From contig OX419760.1 of NCBI GenBank assembly GCA_948567375.1, positions 4,836,001 to 4,900,000 of the forward strand: a stretch of DNA of 64,000 bases, read 5' to 3'. The notes beneath the pieces are model-generated. The model was not told the origin of the DNA. It made no database searches and saw only the letters and a program-made list of their open reading frames with translations. Each line of letters opens with the position of its first letter. Within the stretch, counting starts at the first letter, position 1. The stretch comes from Lunularia cruciata (Eukaryota > Streptophyta > Marchantiopsida > Lunulariales > Lunulariaceae). The translations under genes were made by a program, and so were the position numbers. Below are positions 23,421 to 33,059 of the stretch, piece after piece.

Positions 23421-23816
23421 CACAGTCCAACCTAACTTCTTGTCTTACTGATTGTTTCACTATTATCTATACACCTATAGTTTTGGCTAGGAAAGATAGT
23501 TTGATCCCATTCTTGATAATCTAGGTAGTTTAAGAAGTAGATATCTTCTATTGTGTTAAGTGCCAAATGGTTACTCCTATTACATTAAATGCCAAATGGT
23601 AACTCCTATTATGTTAAATGCCAAATAGTGGTAAAGTTAATTTGGTGTTGATTTATGATATGGAGGATTTTTGTTTAGATTTCTTGTGATTGGACCCCAT
23701 CCATTTTCTACTTTGTGTTTGTGCCCCAGGTTTGTGTGAGGTGCCTTGACTTTAGAGCATTGGTGCTTTGGTGTGCTTTTGGTAGTGAGGTTGGAGTGAT
23801 AACCTATGAGTCAGCC
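23421..23816 (+). repeat. R2-like spacer with a 3x 30-bp tandem repeat
   Basis: Between the inverted G-family LTRs, TTAAGTGCCAAATGG at 23555, TTAAATGCCAAATGG at 23585 and TTAAATGCCAAATAG at 23614 form a tandem repeat of about 30 bp. The rest (TTTGTGTGAGGTGCC, GCATTGGTGCTTTGGTGTGC) is antisense to 120-300 and therefore belongs to R2. Confidence 0.55.
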
Positions 23817-24486
23817 TCTCACTCAAGATGAACCTCTGATGACTATTATGGTAGCGCACCATGGACTAAGAAGGCAAAGAACCCCAACTCCATCATACTC
23901 CTCCAAGGCTAACACTCCAAGATTCAAAATTACTCATTAGAGAACTCAATGAGAGAGAGATAGTTGCAAATGAAAGAATGATGGGTATTTCCTCACCCCT
24001 AGTTTATATACTTGTGAAATAGTTATGCACCAAAGTTATTAATTAATTGAGTAACTCAAATTATTAGGCTAAAAGTTAAATAAGGTCAAAAAGCTAAAGG
24101 AATATCCATACTCATAAGAAGATTTCCTAAGCATGTGATCTTATCTTAATCCAACCACTAAGTCAAGGATTCCTTCACATGGACTATCCTTGGACTATAG
24201 AAGAATCCAAAACAAAAAAGCTTGTGGGCCCAAGATTTCTCAACTCTTTCTTCAAATCCAAACACCTAAGAAATACCAAGTTAAAACACTAGAATCCAAA
24301 AAAGTGGTGCTCATCTCTTCCACTTCCTCAAAAGCAAGGTCCTCTCTATCTTAGCTATGAATAACTATAGCTATTCATGATTAATGTAGAACCATCCTTT
24401 ATCTCTATAAATAATATCTCTCAAGTACTTGTTATATCAAACTAAATATCACCATATCACACACATGCACAAATGAATGTTACATT
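23817..24486 (-). mobile_element. G-family 3' LTR (antisense), 670 bp
   Basis: On the minus strand the LTR begins TGTAACATTCATTTGTGC at 24486, directly after a purine-containing stretch (ACTTAGTCTGGAGGTAAA). It ends near 23817 with GGCTGACTCA. The copy at 51331-52022 has the same order and termini (TGTAACACCC..GGCTCACA). It follows the decayed integrase end of element G1, so it is that element's 3' LTR. Confidence 0.75.
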
Positions 24487-24986
24487 TACCTCCAGACTAA
24501 GTTTTCACTTTGTCCTTAAAGTGAAGGTCTCTCTACCTTCTATGATACATCTTCAACTTATCATGGTTAATCCTATCAAAGTGTCTTCCTCCCAATTCCT
24601 TGAGATTATAGGTGTAATTGCCTAACACCTTCTCCATTATGAAAGGTTCAAAGTACTTAGGTAAAAACTTCTTTTGCACTCTCTTGAATAAAATGGAATC
24701 AAATAACATTACTCAATCACCTTCTTTGAAAGGCTCCACCTTCTTCTTGCTTTGCCTCTTGTCATAGCTCTCCTTTTGTTTCCTTTGGGCTTGCTCCACT
24801 CCTTGACTTCTCTACATCACCTCCTTGTGCTTTCTTCAATCTCCTATGAATGCTTTGGAAGGTAGGAAGATCAAAGTCAATAGGTAAGGTAGATTCAATA
24901 TTGTATACTAATTGAAATGGAGAATATCTGGTGGAAGTCTTCTTGGTTGTCCATTACTCCCACAAAATTGCATGAATCCTCTTGTC
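24487..24986 (-). pseudogene. G1 gypsy element, decayed C-terminal integrase region
   Basis: This is antisense sequence between the integrase frame and the 3' LTR. It matches 52023-52253 in order over the part nearest the LTR (CACTTTAAGGACAAAGTG, GAAGGTGTTAGGCAATTACA). Fragmented minus-strand translation fits the chromodomain-proximal tail of a gypsy polyprotein, but no clean frame is left. Confidence 0.5.
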
Positions 24987-25586
24987 TTAGTGATGTTTAG
25001 CCCTCTCCATTTTTGCGTCTTTGGCCAACATCATGCACAAGGTCTGATTGGTTCTCTCTGACAAGCCATTGGAATTTGGCTTATAGGATGTAGTAATATA
25101 TGTGATATAGAAATGTCGTAGCATGGCTGTAGTAATGCTTCTTGTAAACTCTCCTCTTCTATTAAAAACTAACTCCAAAGGGCATCCAAACCTAGTGATA
25201 ATGCATTCATAATGAGATCTCTCAACTTCATCTTCATTCTTGTCCCTCAATGGTCTAGCCCACTTGGTAAGAGAATCAATAACTACCACAATATACCAAT
25301 TGTTCCTTGGAGTTCTATTGAGAGGACCTACAAAATCAATTCTCCACTTCTCAAAAGGTCTTAGCAATGGAATTGATCTAAGTGGTGGAGTGGAGGTAGA
25401 CTTTGTAGCAAAAGCTTGACAAACATGACAAGTTTTGCAATACTCAAGACAATCTTTGAGAATCCCTTTCCAATAGTAACCTGCATCTAGAATCTTGAAA
25501 GTAGTCATCTTTTTTGCAAAGTGTCCTCTAAACACTAAACCTTCATGAAAATCTTTTATGAGTAAGATAGACTCTTCCTTACCCAC
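24987..25586 (-). pseudogene. G1 gypsy element, integrase
   Basis: This encodes retrotransposon integrase, which joins the element's cDNA to host DNA. The minus-strand frame has a HHCC zinc-binding arrangement (HEG..GH about 30 residues before CKTCHVCQ), then the core domain with WRIDFVGPL (first Asp) and YIVVVIDSLTKWA. The second catalytic position, normally Asp in a S/TDRGxEF motif, reads FNRRGEF, so Asp is replaced by Asn. The third is kept in NGLSERTN (Glu). It is separated from the upstream RNase H by stops and frameshifts. The frame is part of the same antisense element as 25579-32212. It is most likely dead. Confidence 0.8.
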
Positions 25587-26320
25587 TGCTCTTCAAAGTA
25601 GACCATCCTTGGTGAAAAAGAATATCCTCCACCATTGTGTAAGGTCTAGATCTTGCTGCAAGGGCCTTCCTCTCCCTAGCATGCATCTCTTCTAGATAGT
25701 TACCTCTTGTAACAAAGTCCAAAATCTCCTTGTACTCCATTGGAACCTCTTGAGTGATTAAGATTTTCATGAGCTCCTCATCCAAGAAGGAATCATCTAT
25801 TGCTTCATCTCCATCATGTCATAAGCCTTAGATAACAAATCAACATTTGCATATTTCTTCATTGGCCTTTCCTCAATGGTGTAGTCATACTCAAACAAGA
25901 GTATCATGTACCTTGCTAGCCTCCCTTCCACATTAGGCTCATGGAAGATGTACTTGAAAGCCTTGTGATCCATGACAATGGTAACTTTCCATCAATCAAG
26001 TAGTGTCTAAACTTCTTTAGACCAAAGATCACTGCCAACCTTTCTCTCTCCGTAACAAAGTAGTTCTTCTCTGCTAAAACCATCTGCCTACTAGCATAAG
26101 CTATTGTATGATCATGCCTATCTTGGTCTAATTGATTAAGAGTGCATCCTATAGCTACATTCAAAGAATCAATGTAGAGGATGAAAGGCTTACTCCAATT
26201 AGGTTTAGCAAGAATTAGAGCTACAACAAGGGATTGCTTGAGTTCCTCAAAAGCTTTAAGAGCCTCCTTGTCCTCCAAAATCACCATGTATTCTACACCC
26301 TTCTTCATGTAGATGGTCAA
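25579..26320 (-). pseudogene. G1 gypsy element, RNase H and linker
   Basis: Ribonuclease H of a gypsy polyprotein removes the RNA strand during reverse transcription. The frame at 25916-26320 contains FILYIDSLNVAIGCTL (first Asp kept), AYASRQMV, TERERLAVIFGLKKFRHYLI and then shifts frame. The intact family form in G2 (59205-59801) continues with TIDTDHKAL. The linker to integrase (25579-25785) reads MDEELMKILITQEVPMEYKE, also matching G2. The frames overlap by frameshift, so no single polyprotein survives. Confidence 0.78.
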
Positions 26321-26870
26321 TGCTCATATAAGCCTTGTTGGAAAATGAGAAGATGAACCTCCTATAGTACCCAACCATCCCCAAGAATTGGCATAACTTT
26401 GTCAAACTTGAAGGGAATGGAAGGTCTAATATTTTCCTCACCTTCTCAAGATCAACTGCTATTCCATCCTTAGAGATGATGTGCCCTAAAACTAGACCTT
26501 CTTCACATCCAAAAATGCACTTCTTTGGGTTGAGTGATGCATTTGCTTTATCCAAGCAATGCAAGACCTTGATTAGGTGCTCAAAGTGCTCCTCCTTGCT
26601 CCCATAGACACAAAATTTATCAATGAAGTCTCTCACAAATTTTCCAATGAAACGTTCAAACACCTTGTTCATGAACCATTGGAATGTGGCGGGAGCATTG
26701 CAAAGCTCAAAAGGCATGACTTTGAAAGCATAAGTCCCCCAAGGTGTGGTGAATGTAGTGAGTTGTTGATGCTCTAGTGCAATCTTGATTTGGTTATATC
26801 TACTATAACCATCTCCCAAATTGTGCCTCTCATGACCTGCAACCTCCTCCAAGATCTCATCAATGAACGG
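26256..26870 (-). pseudogene. G1 gypsy element, reverse transcriptase C-terminal part
   Basis: The minus-strand frame has GDGYSRYNQIKIA, TTFTTPWGTYAF, VMPFELCNAPATFQ and the catalytic segment DFIDKFCVYG. In G2 the same position reads FIDDFCVYG, so the second Asp of the YxDD-type motif is changed to Lys here. It ends with LVLGHIISKDGIAVD and ILDLPFPSSLTKLCQFLGM, typical of the gypsy RT connection. The N-terminal half of this RT lies at 30566 and beyond, because S1 is inserted in between. Confidence 0.82.
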
Positions 26871-28971
26871 TGTTGTGGGATTTGTAGGCCTTGAGAGTGC
26901 ATTGGGCACCTGGCTGCTTGTGCTTAGATTTTCTTAGTCATCAATGGATTGTAAGTTATTCCATAGGCTATTCTAGGTTTTAATCTTCCATACGGAAGTA
27001 GCCTCTTCTTGTTGATGGAATAGCTTATCTGCAGTTGTTCTATCTGAACCCCTTCCTAGGTCTGTTGCATTGAGATCCGTTGGATGATTTTAATTCTCAT
27101 ATTCTTTTAGGGCCTGTTCTTCTTTTATTCCGTTTGGGTTTCGGGGTTTATGGATCAGAAGGGCTTCATTGCTAGTATGTGAGCCAAGGCCAGACTCATT
27201 CTAGAGCAGGCAGATCAGCAAGTTGATCTGAGTATTCATACCAGATTGGAAGCTCCAAGAATGGAGTCATTCTTCTTGACACTACCCACCGTTCACAATG
27301 AATACTTTCATCCATGAGCCACTCAGTTCTCTTCACATCCTTTTCTCAATATTTATAAGACTCGGGAGAAACAGCCAGTTCCTAACACAATGAATTACCC
27401 TAAGCTCCAACATTTGTCAATTGAACAAAAGGAAGGAACAAAAATAGCCAACACAATCTTGGTCTCCAACACGTTCTCTCTCACACACATATCAAGCTCA
27501 GACTAGTCCAGCTGCAAAAATTTTCTAACATCCACTTCCACTGTCCAAACAACTTCTGCTGCAAAAAAAAAATCCTCTCCTCCTCACAATCTTTCACACT
27601 TCAACAACATCCAAAAATTCTTCACACGCTTGTCCTCACCTTCGTGAAGGAGACCTTCCTTCTGTCCACACTTCAGCAACTCAACAATATTTGGGAATTT
27701 CTCCTTGCACTCTCCTGTCCTCACCTCCGTGATATTCTCACCTTGACAACTTCTGTGAAGCATCTCCAAAGCCTTACAGGTCCGCATTGCCCACTCAAGC
27801 ATTGTTCTCCTCGCTGTCATTGTCAATTTGCACTGGTCTCCTTTTGAGCATTTGCTCTCCTCACTTCTATCACTGCCAAGCTTTGTCAACTTGAAATATT
27901 CTATCAACTGATTACTGTCCTGTCAATACACATTGGCCTCTCTTCCAGAAATTTTCCCTTCACTTATGCTGTCAATTCACATTGGTCTCCTCGAACATCT
28001 GATCTCCTCATTTCTGTCACTACCAAGCTCAGTCAACTCAAAATATTCTCTCAACTGCTTATTGTCTTGTCAATACACATTGGCCTCTCCTCCAGAAATT
28101 TTCCCTTCACTTATGCTGTCAATTCACACTGGTCTCCCCAAACATCTGATCTCCTCATTTCTATCACTTGGTCAAGCTCTGCCAACTCAAAATATTCTCA
28201 TATCAAAACCCTCTTTGCCCTATCTCACCTCAGCAGATCATTCTCTCAAAATATCCTGTCTGCTCCCATCAGTCCAACTTCAGTCAAACATCAATCAAAC
28301 TTCCTCTCTAAGCATTCTCATAACCCGTACCGGTCTGTCATTACCAACAGAGCATTCTTTCAAAGCTCTCCTTCTTTGATGTTTACTGTCCTATCAAACT
28401 CCCACACTACTCTACCAACCTCCTTCTCATTTCTCTTCATGCACTTCTGTCATAGTCAAGACATTTCCCACTAGGAAATTCTAGCCTCTGCAATTCTGTC
28501 GTGGTCAAGACTTCAGCTCATTCAAAAATTCATTCTCTTTGTCCAAGTTTCCAGCTCCTGCACATTTGCACTGTCCTTCAAGAAAACTCTCTCTCTCTCC
28601 ACCTTGTTCTATCAATTTCTCACATTCGAAAATTCATTCTCTTTGTCTAAGTTTCCACCTCTTGCACATGGCTTCACACTTCCTTCAAGAACCTCTCAAC
28701 CCCTTACCCCACTCACTCACATTCAAAAAAACTACTCATTCTCCTGCTTTCACCTTTGTGAAATTCTCCTTTGGCAACAACTCAGCAAACCCTACAAACT
28801 CCTTCTGTTCTCCTCTGTCACTTCCCTCCGTGAAGGCTTTTGCATTTCACTCCCTTCAACACATCCTGCAAAAAATTCAGTCTTCCTTCTGTCCCAGCCT
28901 TCTCAAAACCCTTCGTGGGAAAACCCTTCTTGCCTTCCTTCCACTCAGCCACATCCTGCAAAAGAAACCCT

Positions 28972-29745
28972 CTCTTCTGCTCCTGCACAGTCACCTCTTA
29001 CACTCTAAAATCATCTCCTGTCCAAGCTTGCACTCAGCCCTTCCTGTGGGGAAAACCCCTCTCTTCTGCTCCTGCACAGTCACCTCTTACACCCTAAAAT
29101 CATCTCCTTGTTCAAGCTTGCACCCAGCCTTTCTTGTAGGAAAAACCCCTCTCTTCTGCTCCTGCACAATCACCTTTTACCCTAAAAAATCATCTCCTTG
29201 TTCAAGCTTGCACCCAACCCTTCCTGCGGGAAAAACCCCTCTCTTTTGCTCCTACACAATCACCTCTTACCCTCTAAAATCATCTCCTTGTTCAAGCTTG
29301 CACCCAGCCCTTCTTGCGGAGAAAACCCCTCTCTTCTGCTCCTGCACAGTCACCTTTTACCCTCAAAAATCATCTCCTTGTTCAAGCTTGCACCCAACCC
29401 TTCTTGCGGAAAAACCCTTCTCTTCTGCTCCTGCACAGTCACCTCTTACCCTTGAAAATCATCTCCTTGTTCAAGCTTGCACCCAGCCTTTCTTGCAAGA
29501 AAAACCCCTCTCTTCTGCTCTTGCACAATCACCTCTTACCCTCAAAAATCATCTCCTGTTCAAGCTTGCACCCAGCCCTTCATGCAGGAAAAACCCCTCT
29601 CTTCTGCTCTTGCACCTCTTACCCTCGAAAATCATCTCCTTGTTCAAGCTTGCACCCAGCCCTTCCTGTGGGAAAAGACCTTCCCTCCTGCTCCTGCATA
29701 GTCACCTTTTACCCTCAAAAATCATCTCCTGTCATAGATTGCACT
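28972..29745 (+). repeat. Tandem array in S1, about 90-bp unit, 8-9 copies
   Basis: The unit contains CTCTCTTCTGCTCCTGCACA, TCACCTCTTACCCT, AAAATCATCTCCTTGTTCA, AGCTTGCACCCAGCCCTTC and GGGAAAAACCC. Starts are near 28972, 29062 and 29152, and so on to about 29700. The unit is a multiple of three, so long frames stay open in all three plus-strand phases (for example 28539-29834). That makes coding an unlikely explanation: translated, it gives 30-residue repeats such as KTPLFCSCTVTSY followed by SSLHPA. Confidence 0.8.
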
Positions 29746-30274
29746 CAGCCCTTCGTGTGGAAATTGCCTTCCTCTCCTCACAAAACCCTCTTCACATTCC
29801 TGCGGGAATCTTCTTTGTGTCCAGACACTTTTAAGCAAGCCCTACCTTCAAAAATGCTTTTGTGTCCAAGCCTTCAACTCCTGCACAACCTTCTCTCTTG
29901 TCATTTGAAGAACCCCTTGTTCTGCGCTTATATGTCCAGCCCTTACATTCCTGCAAAAATTCTTTCTTGCTGTCCTCACAAAACCCTCTTCACATTCATA
30001 TGGGAATTTTCTTCCTATCTACACACTCTCAAGCAAGCTCTACTGACCTGCAAAAATCCTTCTCCTGTTCTGTCCAGTCTCTTGCAAACCCTCATTGGAA
30101 ATTTCACTTTCCTGTTCACCCTCGCCACAGCCCTTCCTACGGAGAAAACCCTTGCTCTTCCTTCCCAGCCAGCCAAATCTCTCGAAGCTCTCAGCAAGCA
30201 CTTCATTGTCACTCTTTTAGGAAAATTCCCTCAAATATATCTCCCCTTTTCACTTTGTCACTCTTAAACATGAA

Positions 30275-30490
30275 ATACTCCCCAAACTCTTTTGCTCAAA
30301 GTGCACTAACTAAAATACCCCCGGGACTCTTTTGCTCAAATGCTCTAAATAAAATACCTCCACGACTCTTTTGCTCAAATGCATCAAATAAAATACTCCT
30401 GAGACTCTTTTGCTCAAATGCTCTAAATAAAATACCCCTAGGACTCTTTTTCTCAAATGCATCAAATAAAATATTCCCAAGACTCTTGAT
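30275..30490 (+). repeat. Tandem array in S1, 39-40-bp unit, about 6 copies
   Basis: The unit is GGACTCTTTTGCTCAAATGC plus a variable TCTAAATAAAATACCCC segment. It recurs from about 30285 to 30485. S2 retains one degenerate unit near 36100-36150 (TTGCTCAAATGACACTAAAT). Confidence 0.8.
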
Positions 30491-30565
30491 CTTATGTAAC
30501 ATAAAAGGAAACTCTTGAGCGCACCAAATGGTACCGATGATAACCATGAATCATTTTCCCCGACA

Positions 30566-31229
30566 ATAATAGTAATGGGCAGTAGTTCTTCTTGGTAACA
30601 ATACTTAGCCTCTTGTAATCTCTACATACCCAAAGCTTACTATTCTTTCTCTTCACAATGATAATTGGAGATATCCATTCTGAATTCTCCACCTCAAAGA
30701 TAAATCCAACCTTCTTGAGCTTATCAATCCCCTCCTTCACAGCCAAAGCTATTGGGGGGCTAATGTAATGTTGCTTTTGGCGGACTGGTCTTGCATGTGA
30801 CTCCACCTCTGTCTTGTGCTCCTCCAAGGTGACTTCCTTCAGATCCTTGTAATTGAAAGCAAACACATGGATGAACTTGCCAAAAATCTCCTCAAATCTC
30901 ACCTTCTCCTCCTTGGTAACATTAGGACCATACTTGAGGGTAGATAACCTCCTCTTTATCTTCTCAAGTGTCAATGGTGATGCATTTGGGTCCTTCAAAA
31001 CCTCTCGCTTAGGTGCAAAATCCATAACACAGAAAGGATACACATTTGAATCAGATTTAGATTCATCCTCCTCCATGGAAGTCTCCTCTTCCATGCTTAA
31101 GTCCACACTCAAAGCTCCTTTTTCAGAATTTGATTCCCAATAATTAGAAGATGGTGTATCTGAATGTGAAGTGTTGGTGGTGTTAGTCACATGAATTGTG
31201 ATTCTATGGTTTGATGATCCAATCCTCAA
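30566..31229 (-). pseudogene. G1 gypsy element, RT N-terminal part
   Basis: Minus-strand frames read FGKFIHVFAFNYKDLKEV, RPVRQKQHYISPPIALAVKE, then IDKLKKVGFIFEVENSEWIS, IIIVKRKNSKLWVCRDYK and RLSIVTKK. These are the fingers region of a gypsy reverse transcriptase. In G2 the same segment continues without a break into the palm. Here S1 follows at 30565, splitting the RT. The upstream part of the frame (31229-30990) is the low-complexity linker after protease. Confidence 0.8.
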
Positions 31230-31324
31230 GTACCCTTTGTGCCATTAATCAATTGTGCATGTTGCTCTCAACCATGGCCTCCCAAGAAGTAATTCATAGC
31301 TTAAATCCTTCAAGACTTGGAAAA

Positions 31325-31735
31325 TCATGAGATTCGAACTCCCATAACTAAAACTACCACCTTATCCATCACCCCTACTGGTTGAACTTTTTGTTTGTTT
31401 GCCATACTCACCACAAATGTTAAAGGTCTAGAGTGTATCATACCCAACTTTATCAACCTTTCAGACATGGCATTCATTGCATGTCTTCCATCAACACGTA
31501 CATCCTTGATCTTGTGACCATTCACTCTCACATCAATCTTGGAGATGTTTTCACAAGCCTTCCATGGTGTTGGCTTAACATCCACCACCCCTATTGATAC
31601 TAGAGCTTTTGCTTTCTTCTTCCTCTTGCTCCTTGTAGAACTCAAACCACCTCTTAGCTCTTTTCTCAAAGTAGGATTCAAAGCAATCAATTGGCCCACT
31701 ATGGTGTTAGCCTCGTAACTACCAACATCCTCCAA
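31325..31735 (-). pseudogene. G1 gypsy element, aspartic protease
   Basis: This encodes a retropepsin-like protease, which processes the polyprotein. The minus-strand frame has IDVRVNGHKIKDVRVDGR, where VDG carries the likely catalytic Asp. It continues AMNAMSERLIKLGMI and TFVVSMANKQKVQPVGVMD. The homologous frame in G2 continues into LLLGRPWLR; here that part (31260-31320) is out of frame. It lies between the zinc-knuckle gag and the RT, as expected for gypsy. Confidence 0.7.
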
Positions 31736-31741
31736 GACATT

Positions 31742-32212
31742 TTAGTTCCATTGTTGTTCTGATATCAAGAAGTCCTCCATCCCCAACTTCTTCCTTGGAG
31801 TATTTGTTGTTAATTGTGTTGAAGTCCTAGCACGAGTGCCCCTAATAGGCATATGAGTATCTTGGCTAGGAGTAAATCCTTGACAATAGTGCACATCCTT
31901 TGCAAAATGAGCTCTCTTCTTTTCTTGTGCCAAAAGATCCAAATGAAGACCTTTGGAGTTTGAGCACTCTCTTTTCTCATACTTGCTCTCAACCACATCT
32001 ATGGATGCTATCCCCTTCTCTTTGTTTGGATAAGGAGCCACTTGGGTTTCACTTCCTCCCTCTTTCTCTCTACTGGCTCCTTCATAATCCTTTCTTCCAT
32101 AGGAAGTGGAATTTGGGCAACTCTTTTGGATGTGACCTCTTCTTCCACAACCAATACAATTTCTCTCATTGAAACTATTGGTTGGTTGGCTGGTCTCCTC
32201 TATATGGATAAT
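31742..32212 (-). pseudogene. G1 gypsy element, gag C-terminal part with zinc knuckle
   Basis: This is the nucleic-acid-binding end of Gag. The CCHC zinc knuckle reads CIGCGRRGHIQKSC (CX2CX4HX4C). It is followed by GGSETQVAPYPNKEKGIASI and the same linker seen in G2 (61392-61790). The gag core that should precede it is missing: at about 32212 the antisense element stops and a sense fragment begins. Confidence 0.8.
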
Positions 32213-33059
32213 TGATGGCGCCTTACACCAATGAGAAGAAGTGGACAATGGGTTTTTGTATCGATATTACCATTGCGATAGGTGTGTTAGAGGCATCTAA
32301 GCACAAAGTGTTATGTCATGCTATGGAATTGAACTATTTGACTTGGATTGTAAGCCTTGGCTTGGTGGAGCAGCATAGGATGCACCTGATATGCATCACC
32401 AATCAAACACTTGTGAGCTCTCTACTATCAAGATAATTTAGGCACATGCTAGGGGTGATGGACCAAGTGGGTAGGGTATTCTTGGGACACAACCAATGGC
32501 TACTAGTGAGAGTGGTCTACTTGGAGTCCATTCAAATGAGTGTGGTCTACTTGGGATGCAACTAGGGGACATACGGAGCTTGCAACCAAAGTAGAAGGAG
32601 TTTTCTACATTGAGATTGGGAACTTTATGGTTGGAGGCATGACACTATTGCTCCCACGGGCCCATTGTAGCAAACAATCAATATGTCTTCTATTCCTACA
32701 TCAATTTTAGAGGATACTTGGGAGCCAAATGTTAGACCCAAGCTTACAAGAGGGGAAAGATGAAGAGTTTGGAGGTTCTTGAGGAGCTACACAAGTTGTT
32801 TTGCCTTAGTATGAAAGATTTGGGTGCTATGAAAGGACATGGTAGTTGGATTGAGCTTACTAGTGATACACCAATTTTTTGATGTCATTACAAATATAGT
32901 GACATGGAGAGAGCATTGATTCAGAGCCAAAGTAGAGATCCTTTTGAGGTTGGTTTGGTAGAGATTTCTCATGGAGAATATGTATCACTTACAATGATGC
33001 CAGCCAAGAAGGATATGCATGGAAACTACACAAATAAGTGGATATGTGGAGACTAGCAT
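32213..33059 (+). mobile_element. Retroelement fragment, left arm of an inverted repeat
   Basis: The sequence has no clean frame. From about 32430 to 33055 it is mirrored in antisense at 38150-38800. Shared landmarks are CCAAGCTTACAAGAGGGG, GAGTTTGGAGGTTCTTGAGG and AAGGATATGCATG. The S2 insertion begins directly at its right end. It is probably a part of the gypsy element whose RT follows S2. Confidence 0.5.

Larger units (their letters stand above)
26871..30565. mobile_element. S1 insertion, 3.7 kb, long-LTR-like, repeat-filled
   Basis: S1 interrupts the G1 reverse transcriptase. It begins TGTTGTGGGATTTGTAGGCC and ends TTTTCCCCGACA. The related S2 (33060-36298) begins TGTCGGGGAAATTGTTTGGCC and ends CAGTTTCCCGACA. 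Both share GCCTTGAGAGTGCA..GCACCTGGCTGCTTGTGCTTAG just inside the left end and a TAAATGG(C/T)ACC block before the right end. TG..CA ends with short inverted complementarity fit an LTR; with no pol inside, it would be a solo giant LTR or a non-autonomous element. The interior is pyrimidine-rich on the plus strand and holds two tandem arrays. A clear target duplication was not seen. Confidence 0.6.

Noticed and set aside
28539-30518. Long plus-strand frames (431, 317, 218 codons) as protein genes
   Set aside because: They are translations of tandem repeats whose unit is a multiple of three; several phases are open at once and no domain is recognisable.
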